A DNA stretch of 64,000 bases. Origin: Phycisphaerales bacterium (GTDB lineage: Bacteria; Planctomycetota; Phycisphaerae; UBA1845; UTPLA1). Where the stretch lies: NCBI GenBank assembly GCA_020639075.1, contig JACKHI010000002.1, positions 186,001 to 250,000 of the forward strand. The letters are read 5' to 3'. Within the stretch, counting starts at the first letter, position 1. Every line of letters starts with the position of its first letter. A program made the position numbers and the translations under genes. Positions 53,191 to 61,621 of the stretch are shown piece by piece. Under the pieces are notes generated by a model. That model was given only the letters and a program-made list of their open reading frames with translations. It did no database searches and was not told the origin of the DNA.

Positions 53191-53223
53191 CGTTTCCATA
53201 TCAATGATCTTCGGCGCGTTGGT

Positions 53224-54555
53224 TCAGCTTAACAGCGTCATCGAGCGCCGTGCCGCCGCAATCGTCGCATCGATGATGGCGTAGTCATGCGCGAGCGACA
53301 GGAACCACGCCTCGTGCCGGCTCGGTGGCAGGTGGATCCCTGCGTCGAGCATGCCGTGAAAGAACTTCGCGAACATCGCATCGCTCGTCGAATTCGCATC
53401 GCGATCGTCTGACACTTGTGAAGTGCCGAGGAACAACGTCAACATCGAACCGACACGCTGCACGCATGCAACGACGCCTGTGTCCGCGATTGCGCGGCGA
53501 AGTCCTTCTTCCAGATGGGCCCCGAGTTGTTCGAGTTGCCGATAGGCGGCGTCGTCGAGGAGTTCGAGCGTTGCGAGCCCCGCCGTCATGGTGATCGGAT
53601 TGCCGGACAACGTGCCCGCTTGGTAGACCGGGCCGATGGGCGCAACCAGATCCATGCAGGCCGCCGGACCGCCGTAGGCGCCGACGGGCATGCCGCCGCC
53701 GATGATCTTGCCGAAAGTTGTCAAGTCGGGCCGGATATCGAACAGCGTCTGCGCGCCGCCGGCTGAAACACGAAATCCCGTCATGACTTCGTCGAAAATC
53801 AGGAGGGCGCCATTCTCGCGCGTGATCGTTCGTAGTCCATGGAGAAAACCTGGCGATGGCGGAACGACGCCCATGTTCCCCGCGACGGGTTCGACGATGA
53901 CTGCCGCGATGTCGGCGCCGCCCTTTGCGAACAGAGATTGGACCGACGCAAAGTCATTGTACGTCGCCGTCAACGTCTGCGACGCCACGGCGTCAGTCAC
54001 GCCCGGTGAGTCGGGCAGCCCCAGCGTCGCGGCGCCGGAGCCCGCCTTGACAAGCATGCCGTCGGCGTGGCCGTGATACCCGCCGGCAAACTTCACGATG
54101 AGCGTGCGCCCCGTCGCTGCCCGCGCGACGCGAATCGCGCTCATGACCGCCTCAGTTCCCGAGTTGACCATTCGTACCTTCTCAACTGAAGGAACGCGGG
54201 CCACGATCGCCTTGGCGAGCGCCAATTCCGGCGGGCTGGACGTACCGAAGCTGAGCCCCTGTGCGGCGGCGTCCTGCACGCGGCGCGTGACGTGCGCGTT
54301 GGCGTGGCCGGCGATCGCGGCGCCCCAGCCTCCGATGAAGTCGATGTACCGCCGACAATCGACGTCGAACAGGTGTGCACCGAAGCCGCGTTCGATGACG
54401 CGCGGCGCCCCGCCGACGGATCGAAACGATCTCACGGGCGAATTCACGCCGCCCGGAATGACTGTCTGCGCTTCGGCGAACAGCCGCTGCGATTCCGTCT
54501 GCGCCTCGGACTGGGAGATCACTCGATTTGATTTTCGAAACAGACTAATACTCAT
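53224..54555 (-). CDS. hemL: Glutamate-1-semialdehyde 2,1-aminomutase
   Basis: 443 residues. Converts glutamate-1-semialdehyde to 5-aminolevulinate with PLP/PMP. Motifs: FAEAQTVIPGGVNSPVRSF, FIGGWGAAIAGHANAHV, MVNSGTEAVMSAIRVARAAT, KFAGGYHGHADGMLVKAGSG, LLIFDEVMTGFRV (PLP Asp) and TTFGKIIGGGMPVGAYGG with the Schiff-base Lys. Length is normal. Last gene of the cysH-hemL operon; its start overlaps hemB by 11 bases. Supplies the first dedicated tetrapyrrole precursor together with hemA. Confidence 0.95.
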   Translation of the reverse strand: MSISLFRKSNRVISQSEAQTESQRLFAEAQTVIPGGVNSPVRSFRSVGGAPRVIERGFGAHLFDVDCRRYIDFIGGWGAAIAGHANAHVTRRVQDAAAQGLSFGTSSPPELALAKAIVARVPSVEKVRMVNSGTEAVMSAIRVARAATGRTLIVKFAGGYHGHADGMLVKAGSGAATLGLPDSPGVTDAVASQTLTATYNDFASVQSLFAKGGADIAAVIVEPVAGNMGVVPPSPGFLHGLRTITRENGALLIFDEVMTGFRVSAGGAQTLFDIRPDLTTFGKIIGGGMPVGAYGGPAACMDLVAPIGPVYQAGTLSGNPITMTAGLATLELLDDAAYRQLEQLGAHLEEGLRRAIADTGVVACVQRVGSMLTLFLGTSQVSDDRDANSTSDAMFAKFFHGMLDAGIHLPPSRHEAWFLSLAHDYAIIDATIAAARRSMTLLS

Positions 54556-55543
54556 CGTTCGCCAATCCTTCTGCGAGCCATTTGGCCGCTTCCAATGCGT
54601 AGTAAGTGATGATCGTGTCGGCGCCGGCGCGCTTGATGGACAGCAGCGATTCGAGTGCGACGTTTTTCTCGTCGATCCAACCGCTTGCGGCGGCGGCCTT
54701 GATCATGCTGTATTCGCCGCTGACCTGGTACGCGGCAATCGGTGTGGATTCGAAGTTGCGGCGCAGCCTGGCGATGACATCCAGATAGCTCAACGCGGGC
54801 TTGACCATGATCGCGTCGGCGCCTTCGGTGATATCCTGCTCGGCTTCGGCCAGGGCTTCACGCGCGTTGGCCGGATCCATCTGGTGCGATCGCCGATCAC
54901 CGAACTGCGGTGCGCAATCGGCGGCGTCGCGAAACGGTCCGTAGAAACTCGACGCGTATTTGACAGAATACGAGAGTATGCCCGTATCGACGTGCTTGTT
55001 CTCGTCGAGGGCCGCTCGGATTGCGGCGACCATGCCGTCCATCATGCCGCTGGGGGCGACGATGTCCGCGCCGGCGGCGGCGTAGGTGATCGACGCCCGC
55101 TGAAGCGCATCCAGCGTGCTGTCGTTTTCGATGCGTTCGCCATGCACGTGGCCGCAGTGGCCGTGACTTGTGTACTCGCACAGACAGACGTCGGCGATCA
55201 GCGTCAATCGCGGCGCCAGGGATTTCAATCGCCGCAGCGCGCGGCTGACTACGCCGTCTTCCGCCCAGGCCTGCGTGCCCTCGGCATCTTTCTTTGCGGG
55301 AATTCCGAACAGCATCACGGCGGGAATACGCGCCGACTGAATCCGCTCGACCAACCCTTCGAGTCGGTCAACGTCGTAACGAACGACGCCGGGCATGGAC
55401 GACACGGGGCCCGCATCTTTCGGCGCGTCGGCGACAAAGATCGGGTAAATGAAGTCGCTCGGCGTGAGGCGCGTTTCCCGGAGCATCGCCCGGATCGCCG
55501 GCGTCTGCCTGCGGCGCCGCAGTCGTCTTGCTATCGTTGGCAT
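54545..55543 (-). CDS. hemB: Porphobilinogen synthase (5-aminolevulinate dehydratase)
   Basis: 332 residues from ATG 55543 (MPTIARRLRRRRQTPAIRAM; GGAG upstream), with a 13-base overlap with cobA/hemD. Condenses two 5-aminolevulinates to porphobilinogen. Motifs: FIYPIFVADAP, MPGVVRYDVD, DVCLCEYTSHGHCG with the three-Cys zinc site, APSGMMDGMVAAIR, and the two active-site lysines in YSVKYASSFYGPFRDA and ADAIMVKPALSYLD, plus AYQVSGEYSMIKAAA. The Cys-rich site marks it as the zinc-dependent type. Confidence 0.95.
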   Translation of the reverse strand: MPTIARRLRRRRQTPAIRAMLRETRLTPSDFIYPIFVADAPKDAGPVSSMPGVVRYDVDRLEGLVERIQSARIPAVMLFGIPAKKDAEGTQAWAEDGVVSRALRRLKSLAPRLTLIADVCLCEYTSHGHCGHVHGERIENDSTLDALQRASITYAAAGADIVAPSGMMDGMVAAIRAALDENKHVDTGILSYSVKYASSFYGPFRDAADCAPQFGDRRSHQMDPANAREALAEAEQDITEGADAIMVKPALSYLDVIARLRRNFESTPIAAYQVSGEYSMIKAAAASGWIDEKNVALESLLSIKRAGADTIITYYALEAAKWLAEGLANDEY

Positions 55544-57090
55544 GAAATCGTCTCCAGGTTCTCGAAATGTGACACCAGGGCTTGTACCAGGCTGCGAGAT
55601 CCCGGTGGATCGGGCGTCACATCCACGTTCAAGCCCAGGCGAATCGCTTCTCTTGCGGTCGTCGGGCCGATGCAACCGACGAGCGCGTCGCCGATGCCTA
55701 CATCAAGCGCATCGAAGCGCTGCACGGCCGATGGGCTGCAAAACAAAATGGCGTCGAATCCGTCGCGTAGCGCTGCAAGATCGACATCCCGCGCTTCCAC
55801 TTCATTCGTTTCATAGACAATCGGATCCGTCACGCGAAAGCCGCACTGAGTCAGTCCTTCCGGCAATGTCGGAAGGGCACGATTGCTTTTCGGAAACAGC
55901 ACATGGCGAGGAATCTCGTTCTCCGCGCGAGTCGGCATTGCGCGATCGATCGCGACGACGAGTTCGTCCGCCAGTGCTCGATCAGGGATCATTGAGACGT
56001 GGAGCCCCAGTTTCGAAGCCTCTTCCGCCGTCCCGTGTCCGAGCGCTGCGACAGGGACGTGACGAATCGCATCGAGCGGCACTTTCGACGACTTCAGCGC
56101 ATGTCCAAAGCCGCGGACGCCATGGACCGATGTGAATGCGATGGCGTCATACGTACCGCACGTTAGTGCTGCCAGTGCTTCCCGTGTTTGCGTCGCCGGC
56201 GTCGGATATGAGATTTGAATGAGCGGTACATTGATGACAGTCGCGCCTTGTTCCGCCAGTAGTCGCTGCAGGTTGGTTGATGTGGACTCCGCCTGCGTCA
56301 CAACGACGCGACGGCCGGCCAGAGGGGCATGCGCCGACGTTTGCGCCGCATCAACATTCGACTTTGCAAAAACAGCGACGTCTCCGATGACGGCGATCGC
56401 AGGCGATTCGAGGTTGGCTGCCGACGCGATATCCGCGATCGTCGCCAACGTACCGGTGATCGTGCGTTGTCGGGGCGTTGTTCCGGAAGCGATAACGGCG
56501 GCCGGTGTGCTGAGGGCGCGTCCGGCACTAAGCAGTCCATCGGTGATTTCGCCGAGTCGTGCGAGCCCCATGAGGACGACAAGTGTGTCGATTCGCGCGA
56601 GGGCGGCGAAATCGTGATCCGGCAGGTTGCCGTCCTGCGTCTGACCCGTGATGACGGCGTAGCTCCGTGCGATGCCCCGATGCGTCAACGGAATGCCCGC
56701 CGCCGCAGGCACCGCGTGGACGCTTGACACGCCCGGAACAACCTCGCACGGGATGCCGTGTTCGCGGCATGCTTCCAACTCCTCCATCCCGCGGCCGAAT
56801 GTGAGCGGATCGCCGCCCTTGAGTCGCACGACGACTTTGCCTGACAGGGCGTGAGTGACGATCAGCGCGTTGATTTCATGCTGCGACATCCGATGCAAAC
56901 CCGGCGCCTTGCCGACGTCGATTAGCTCCGCCGAACCTGCGGTTGCCAACAGTTCTGTCGCAGTCAGGCGATCGAACAGGACGACATCGGCGGCGCGCAG
57001 CAATTTCAATCCACGCAACGTGATCAGGTCCGGATCGCCCGGGCCGGCGCCGACGAGGTAGACTCGGCCGATTCTCTTTTCAGCACTCAT
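55531..57090 (-). CDS. cobA/hemD: Uroporphyrinogen-III C-methyltransferase / uroporphyrinogen-III synthase fusion
   Basis: 519 residues. N-terminal SUMT domain (about 5-250): YLVGAGPGDPDLITLRGLKL, VVRLKGGDPLTFGRGMEELE, VVPGVSSVHAVPAAAGIPLT, HRGIARS, TLVVLMGLARLG. C-terminal HemD domain (about 262-519): RRVVVTQAES, YDAIAFTSVHGVRGF, HVPVAALGHGTAEEA, DAILFCSPSAVQRFDAL and VGCIGPTTAREAIRLGL. One protein therefore closes hydroxymethylbilane to uroporphyrinogen III and methylates it to precorrin-2, committing flux to siroheme. It overlaps hemC by 4 bases. Such fusions are known in Firmicutes and other phyla. Confidence 0.94.
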   Translation of the reverse strand: MSAEKRIGRVYLVGAGPGDPDLITLRGLKLLRAADVVLFDRLTATELLATAGSAELIDVGKAPGLHRMSQHEINALIVTHALSGKVVVRLKGGDPLTFGRGMEELEACREHGIPCEVVPGVSSVHAVPAAAGIPLTHRGIARSYAVITGQTQDGNLPDHDFAALARIDTLVVLMGLARLGEITDGLLSAGRALSTPAAVIASGTTPRQRTITGTLATIADIASAANLESPAIAVIGDVAVFAKSNVDAAQTSAHAPLAGRRVVVTQAESTSTNLQRLLAEQGATVINVPLIQISYPTPATQTREALAALTCGTYDAIAFTSVHGVRGFGHALKSSKVPLDAIRHVPVAALGHGTAEEASKLGLHVSMIPDRALADELVVAIDRAMPTRAENEIPRHVLFPKSNRALPTLPEGLTQCGFRVTDPIVYETNEVEARDVDLAALRDGFDAILFCSPSAVQRFDALDVGIGDALVGCIGPTTAREAIRLGLNVDVTPDPPGSRSLVQALVSHFENLETISCQR

Positions 57091-58013
57091 ACAGCGGCCT
57101 TTCGTTGCGAGATCGCCTCTTCAATGCGATGGATTGCGTGTTGTGCTACGGACTCGGCGCAGCGGCCTGCAATGACCGATTCAAGGACGGGGCGGCCCTC
57201 AATCTGGAGCACGCGAACGCGCAGCTGCAGGCCAACCGCCTCTCGGGCGACGGCGGCGATCGTGATGTCTTTGCGAGACTCGAAATGGGTGAGGACCGTC
57301 AACTCGGCGGAGACGGCATCACGAGTCGCGGCGTGATCGACTTGCTTAGTAAGGTCACGCGTTTCGGTATCGTCGCCCCGAACCTGAATGGCCAGAGCAG
57401 CTTGTGCGGGGGCCGGCAGGAATCGGCTAAGGGCGAACACTTCCGCCGCCTCGCCGGCCAGACCGCTACGATAAAGCCCCGCAATGGCGAGTATCGCCGC
57501 GTCGAATTTCCCTTCGCGCACCTGTCGAATGCGATCGTCCACGGGGCCGCGAATCGACGCCGTCTGGAGATCCGGCCGAAGGTACTGAATCTGTGCCGAC
57601 CTTCGTGAGCAACTCGTGCCGATGATCGCGCCTGCCGGCAATTCGTCGAATCGTTCGCCGTTCTTTGAGACAATTGATTCGCGCGGATCGCCGCGCTCGA
57701 GCACGGCGGCGACAGTCAGCCCCGGCGTCGGCGCCAGTGGCATATCCTTCAGGCTGTGGACAGCGATGTCGATCTCATTCCGCAGCAGGGCCGACTCGAC
57801 GTCGTCAACGAACGGAGCGGCTGAGTCAAACTCGCTGATCGGTTTGTTGAGTTCGCGATCTCCAAGCGTGTCTAATTCGACGATTCGGCACTCGACGCCG
57901 AAAGGGCGGAGTTTCTGTCGCACAATCTCCGCCTGCGCCAATGCGAGGCGGCTTGAGCGAGTGCCCAGGCGAAGCGTTCCGGCCTTGTTCTGATGTTGGC
58001 TCGTGGCTGTCAT
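57087..58013 (-). CDS. hemC: Hydroxymethylbilane synthase, lacking the cofactor-attachment Cys
   Basis: 308 residues. HemC fold is clear: LRLGTRSSRLALAQAEIV, DIAVHSLKDMP with the catalytic Asp (D90), IGTSCSRRSAQIQYLRPDLQ and REGKFDAAILAIAGLYRSGL. In domain 3 the invariant Cys that holds the dipyrromethane cofactor (family: LEGGCQVPIGA) is replaced: the segment reads FESRKDITIAA, with Lys248 at that position. A lone Cys285 lies later in the C-terminal helix. Either the cofactor is held differently or activity is altered. The gene follows cbiX by one base and overlaps cobA/hemD by 4 (ATGA). Confidence 0.88.
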   Translation of the reverse strand: MTATSQHQNKAGTLRLGTRSSRLALAQAEIVRQKLRPFGVECRIVELDTLGDRELNKPISEFDSAAPFVDDVESALLRNEIDIAVHSLKDMPLAPTPGLTVAAVLERGDPRESIVSKNGERFDELPAGAIIGTSCSRRSAQIQYLRPDLQTASIRGPVDDRIRQVREGKFDAAILAIAGLYRSGLAGEAAEVFALSRFLPAPAQAALAIQVRGDDTETRDLTKQVDHAATRDAVSAELTVLTHFESRKDITIAAVAREAVGLQLRVRVLQIEGRPVLESVIAGRCAESVAQHAIHRIEEAISQRKAAV

Positions 58014-58014
58014 G

Positions 58015-58800
58015 TCACATGGCTCCTGCCGTGGAATTCGTCAAGTGAGCCATCGCGATGTCTCGAACCAAGGACGGAATCTTCGCGTGCATTCCGACGG
58101 CTTGCGTGCAGATTCTCAGCCTGCCCTCGATGGTTGTGACGAATGGCGGCTCGTCATCCATCGCCGAAGTGCAGATTCCCAGTTGATCCGGAATATCGAT
58201 CAATGCGTGATGCCCGCCGCCGATGAGAAAGGGCACAGCAATGATGTTCCGATCGCGTAGAGACGCGGCGACTTCGTTCACGAAGGGCGATTCATCGATA
58301 AACGCCGCCCGAACGTCCCAGTCAGGTCGTTGTGCCAGGATTGCCTCGGCGACATCGGCTGTCCGGCACCGGCTTCTTGCATGTTGTCGTGTGCCATGAC
58401 CGACGACGATTAGCGTGCTGTTCGGCGCTTTCAATCCCCATCGGACGATTGACTCTTCGAACAACGATGCCGTAATGTCGATCAGGCCATCGTGCATTCC
58501 CAGCGGAGGCGTGATTCTGACGTCCAGGTTGGCGAATTGCGGGCTTTCTGCGAGCGACGCGGGCAGTATGCGTTTCGAGAAGTAACCTTCGCTCGTCATG
58601 ATCGGAATCACGATGATGCGATGCGTTTCCACGGCCGACAGCGCGTCGGCGAATGACGGAGCCCCCTTGCGAAACGCGCAAGTAATCTGCGCAGAACCGA
58701 GTGTGTCCTTAAGCGAATCGACGAGTCGCCGAATGTAGTCGTTCGATGGCGACGCATCGCCGGCGCCGTGGGCGGCCAGAAGTATCGTGACATCGTTCAT
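58015..58800 (-). CDS. cbiX: CbiX/SirB-type sirohydrochlorin chelatase
   Basis: 261 residues from ATG 58800, overlapping hemA as ATGA. Two similar halves of the CbiX fold: LLAAHGAGDASPSNDYIRRL, VIPIMTSEGYFSKRILPASL and VVGHGTRQHARSR, AFIDESPFVNEVAASL, NIIAVPFLIGGGHHALIDIP. His residues in AAHG, VGHG and GGGHH resemble the metal-binding set of class II chelatases. In this operon it most likely inserts Fe2+ into sirohydrochlorin to give siroheme for the sulfite reductase two genes upstream; cobalt insertion is the alternative. Confidence 0.9.
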   Translation of the reverse strand: MNDVTILLAAHGAGDASPSNDYIRRLVDSLKDTLGSAQITCAFRKGAPSFADALSAVETHRIIVIPIMTSEGYFSKRILPASLAESPQFANLDVRITPPLGMHDGLIDITASLFEESIVRWGLKAPNSTLIVVGHGTRQHARSRCRTADVAEAILAQRPDWDVRAAFIDESPFVNEVAASLRDRNIIAVPFLIGGGHHALIDIPDQLGICTSAMDDEPPFVTTIEGRLRICTQAVGMHAKIPSLVRDIAMAHLTNSTAGAM

Positions 58801-59840
58801 GCGGCCGCCTCGTTTCGATCCGGACCGCGCGAGGACAACCGACTGACGGCTCCCCCGTAGTATGCACGTCGCCTGGAGAGCCATGCCGCGAATCGCGACT
58901 GTTCTTCGTTGATGATCCGCCTCGCCGCTTTGATGCAGCCGTCTGCGATCGATAGACCGCCTGTCAGTTGCTCGAGATTGATCAGCGTGACATCCGGAAT
59001 GTGCGTGATGCGAGAATCGACGTTTCGCGGCATTCCGAGATCGAGGATCACGCGCGATCGCCGCTCGTTCGGTATGGCGTTCAATCCAATAACCGGCGTC
59101 CGGCTCGAAGTGCAGCAGACGACGATATCCGCATGTCGGATGCACTCCGGGAGTGAATCGATCGAGTTCCAGACTGCACCGATTGCATCGGCCAGCGCCT
59201 GGCCTCGGTTCCTGTGCCGGCTGGCGATCGCAATGTTGCGATGACCACTCGCAGTCAGACCGTGCGAGAGTTCGTTCGCCAATGTGCCGCTACCGACGAT
59301 CAGGATCTGCGACGATGCCGCCAAATGCGGCTGCAATCCAGCCAGGGCCGCGGACGCGTAGGTGTGAGCCAAGCGACAAATCGACGTCTCGTTGCGTACG
59401 CGCTTGCCGCAGCAGATCGCCGTTCGAAACAGCGACGACAGCAGCGGTCCGGCTGCTTTCGCCCGTTGCGAAAATGCCATCGCATTTCGCACCTGTCCGA
59501 GGATATGGTGCTCCCCGGGAATCGGTGATTGCAGGCCCGCGGCAACGCTCAACAGATGCCCGACGGCGTGCGACTCGTTCAGGATGCGAGCGACGGGGCG
59601 AAGGTCGTCCACCGATACGCCCAATACGCTGGCAAATGCCGGCAGGAGATCCAGCCGTCGGTTTGTCGCGACGTATAGTTCCAGGCGGCCGCATGTTCGC
59701 ACGAGTACCGCTTCGCCATGGACGCGCGCAATAGTATTCAGCGTCGTCGCTGCGACGTCGTCGTCGATTGCGAGCCGTTCCCGCATATCCAGTGAAGCGG
59801 TCCTGTGCGAGATGCTGATGGCGTGGATGCTCGCAGTCAT
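58797..59840 (-). CDS. hemA: Glutamyl-tRNA reductase (short form)
   Basis: 347 residues. Reduces glutamyl-tRNA(Glu) to glutamate-1-semialdehyde with NADPH. N-terminal motifs AISISHRTASLDMRERLAI, VLVRTCGRLELYVAT with the catalytic Cys (TCGR instead of the usual TCNR), IPGEHHILGQVRNA; Rossmann domain ILIVGSGTLANELSHGLTAS, IASRHRNRGQALA, VVCCTSSRTPVIG, ILDLGMPRNVD. At 347 residues it lacks most of the C-terminal dimerisation domain of the approximately 420-residue enzymes. It overlaps sir and cbiX by four bases each. Confidence 0.93.
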   Translation of the reverse strand: MTASIHAISISHRTASLDMRERLAIDDDVAATTLNTIARVHGEAVLVRTCGRLELYVATNRRLDLLPAFASVLGVSVDDLRPVARILNESHAVGHLLSVAAGLQSPIPGEHHILGQVRNAMAFSQRAKAAGPLLSSLFRTAICCGKRVRNETSICRLAHTYASAALAGLQPHLAASSQILIVGSGTLANELSHGLTASGHRNIAIASRHRNRGQALADAIGAVWNSIDSLPECIRHADIVVCCTSSRTPVIGLNAIPNERRSRVILDLGMPRNVDSRITHIPDVTLINLEQLTGGLSIADGCIKAARRIINEEQSRFAAWLSRRRAYYGGAVSRLSSRGPDRNEAAA

Positions 59841-61573
59841 CGCGTGAGCACCTCGAGCGGGATCAGCACGTTTGTCGGGTCCTCGGCGCCAGTGATTTTT
59901 TGACGCGGCGTCGCTGTGCCCAGGACGCGATGATAAAACGCACTCAGTCCCTCGGCGGGCCTTCGCGTCTGCGACCAGGCGCGCAACAGGGGGCGCAGCG
60001 TGTCTACGAACTCCGCGTAGGGAACGTCGGCCGCATAGAGATCTGCGACGCGATCACCCGCCAGAGCGCCGCCGACATAGATGTTGTATCGCTCGCCCGG
60101 CTTGCGGCCGACGAATGCAATATCAGCGGTGTAGGGCCTCGCGCAGCCATTCGGGCAGCCTGTCATTCGGATCGTCATCGGTTCATGACTTACGCCGAGT
60201 TCTTTGAAGACGGCGACCAGATCGTCGAGCACGCGCGGCATGACACGTTCCGATTCCGTAATGGCAAGCCCGCAGGTCGGCAGGGCGGGGCACGCCATCG
60301 AGTGGCGTCGGGCCGGAGCGATGTCGTCTGGCAATGTCAGGCCGGCTTGTCGAAACGCGGATTCGATGTCGGCGATCGATTGCTTTGAAAGCCCCGTGAG
60401 CAGCAGGTTTTGTTGTGCTGTCAGACTGACATTCGCGCCTGTGCTCCGGACTACGTCGCGAATTGTCGAACGTAGAGGCAGCCCGGGGCGATCCGCGATG
60501 CGGCCGTTTTCAATGTACATTCCGTAGAATCCCGTCTGGTGCGGTTTCGCATGCGGCCCGAGATGATCGTGGTACTCCGGCGCAGCCAAGTCGTGCGGCG
60601 GGGCAAGTTCAAACGGCGCGCGTTTGCGAAATTCTGCGCGGAAGGCGTCGAGCCCCCAGTCTTCGATGAGGTACTTCAAACGGGCGTGTTTTCGATCGGA
60701 ACGGTTTCCATGGTCCCGGAAGATCTCCGCGACGAGGCGAACGGACTCGACTGCATGCTCCGGCGAAACGAAGCCGAGCGATGAAGCTAGCCGCGCGAAC
60801 GTGCTGGCCTTTTCATGAGTCATTCCCATGCCGCCGCCGACGAGCACCTGATAGCCCGCAATGCGGTCGCCGCGCGTCACGGCGATCAATCCGCAGTCGC
60901 AGGAATAGACGTCGACGCAGTTGTCCGTATCCAATGCGACGGCAACCTTGAACTTTCGCGGCAGGTATTGTTCGCCGTAAAAGGACTCATCCTGTTGCGT
61001 CGAGACGACTTTCTCCTCGCCCAGCCAGATCTCGTGATACGCCCGCGTTTCGGGTCGCAGATTCGTTGCCAGCTCGCGGGCCAGTGCGCGAACAGCCAGG
61101 TGTGCTGCATCGTCGATCGGCGCAGGGCAGGTCATCACATTGCGTTGGACATCGCCGCACGCGCCAATCGTCGAGAGGAGCCGCTCGTTGATGCTCGCGA
61201 TTTGCGATTTCAAGTCTCCGATCATCACGCCATGGAACTGGATCGCCTGCCGCGTCGTGACGCGCAACGTGCCGTTGGCGAATTCGTCGGCGAGCGCGTC
61301 GAGCGCGAGGTACTGTGGTCCGCTCAGCGCGCCGCCGGGAATCGCCACGCGGACCATGAACGAGTATTCGGGTTCGAGTCCTTCCTTGCGGCGATCGTTC
61401 CGGTTGTCACGATCATCCTGCTGGTAGATGCCGTGGAACTTGAGCACCTGAATGTCGTCGTGCTCAAAATGCGTCGCCCCGGATTGAATCGTCTCGGCAA
61501 CTGTGCCGCGAAGGCCGTGGCTTGCCTTCTTGGCGACTTCGACTTTTGTTTGCTTGTCATTTTTTTCTGACAT
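59837..61573 (-). CDS. Sulfite reductase hemoprotein (siroheme/[4Fe-4S])
   Basis: 578 residues from ATG 61573; AGG lies about 12 bases upstream and an upstream start at 61591 is possible. NirA/CysI-type enzyme: two pseudo-symmetric halves with ferredoxin-like domains (RVTTRQAIQFHGVMIGDLKS; SLTAQQNLLLTGLSKQSIAD) and the siroheme-[4Fe-4S] Cys ligands C428 and C434 (ACPALPTCGLAITESER) and C473 and C477 (TGCPNGCARPY). The spacing C-x5-C ... C-x3-C fits the family. It reduces sulfite to sulfide by six electrons; the electron donor (ferredoxin or a flavoprotein) is not encoded beside it. Its cofactor is made by the genes downstream. Confidence 0.94.
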   Translation of the reverse strand: MSEKNDKQTKVEVAKKASHGLRGTVAETIQSGATHFEHDDIQVLKFHGIYQQDDRDNRNDRRKEGLEPEYSFMVRVAIPGGALSGPQYLALDALADEFANGTLRVTTRQAIQFHGVMIGDLKSQIASINERLLSTIGACGDVQRNVMTCPAPIDDAAHLAVRALARELATNLRPETRAYHEIWLGEEKVVSTQQDESFYGEQYLPRKFKVAVALDTDNCVDVYSCDCGLIAVTRGDRIAGYQVLVGGGMGMTHEKASTFARLASSLGFVSPEHAVESVRLVAEIFRDHGNRSDRKHARLKYLIEDWGLDAFRAEFRKRAPFELAPPHDLAAPEYHDHLGPHAKPHQTGFYGMYIENGRIADRPGLPLRSTIRDVVRSTGANVSLTAQQNLLLTGLSKQSIADIESAFRQAGLTLPDDIAPARRHSMACPALPTCGLAITESERVMPRVLDDLVAVFKELGVSHEPMTIRMTGCPNGCARPYTADIAFVGRKPGERYNIYVGGALAGDRVADLYAADVPYAEFVDTLRPLLRAWSQTRRPAEGLSAFYHRVLGTATPRQKITGAEDPTNVLIPLEVLTR

Positions 61574-61621
61574 AGTGGACCTGTCCTGCAATCTGTGTTG
61601 AGTCTCTGGATCTGATCTGTC

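Noticed and set aside
54098..55816. 572-codon open frame on the plus strand
   Set aside because: Antisense to hemL and hemB, low-complexity Arg/Gly/Asp-rich with no domains; a GC-driven shadow.
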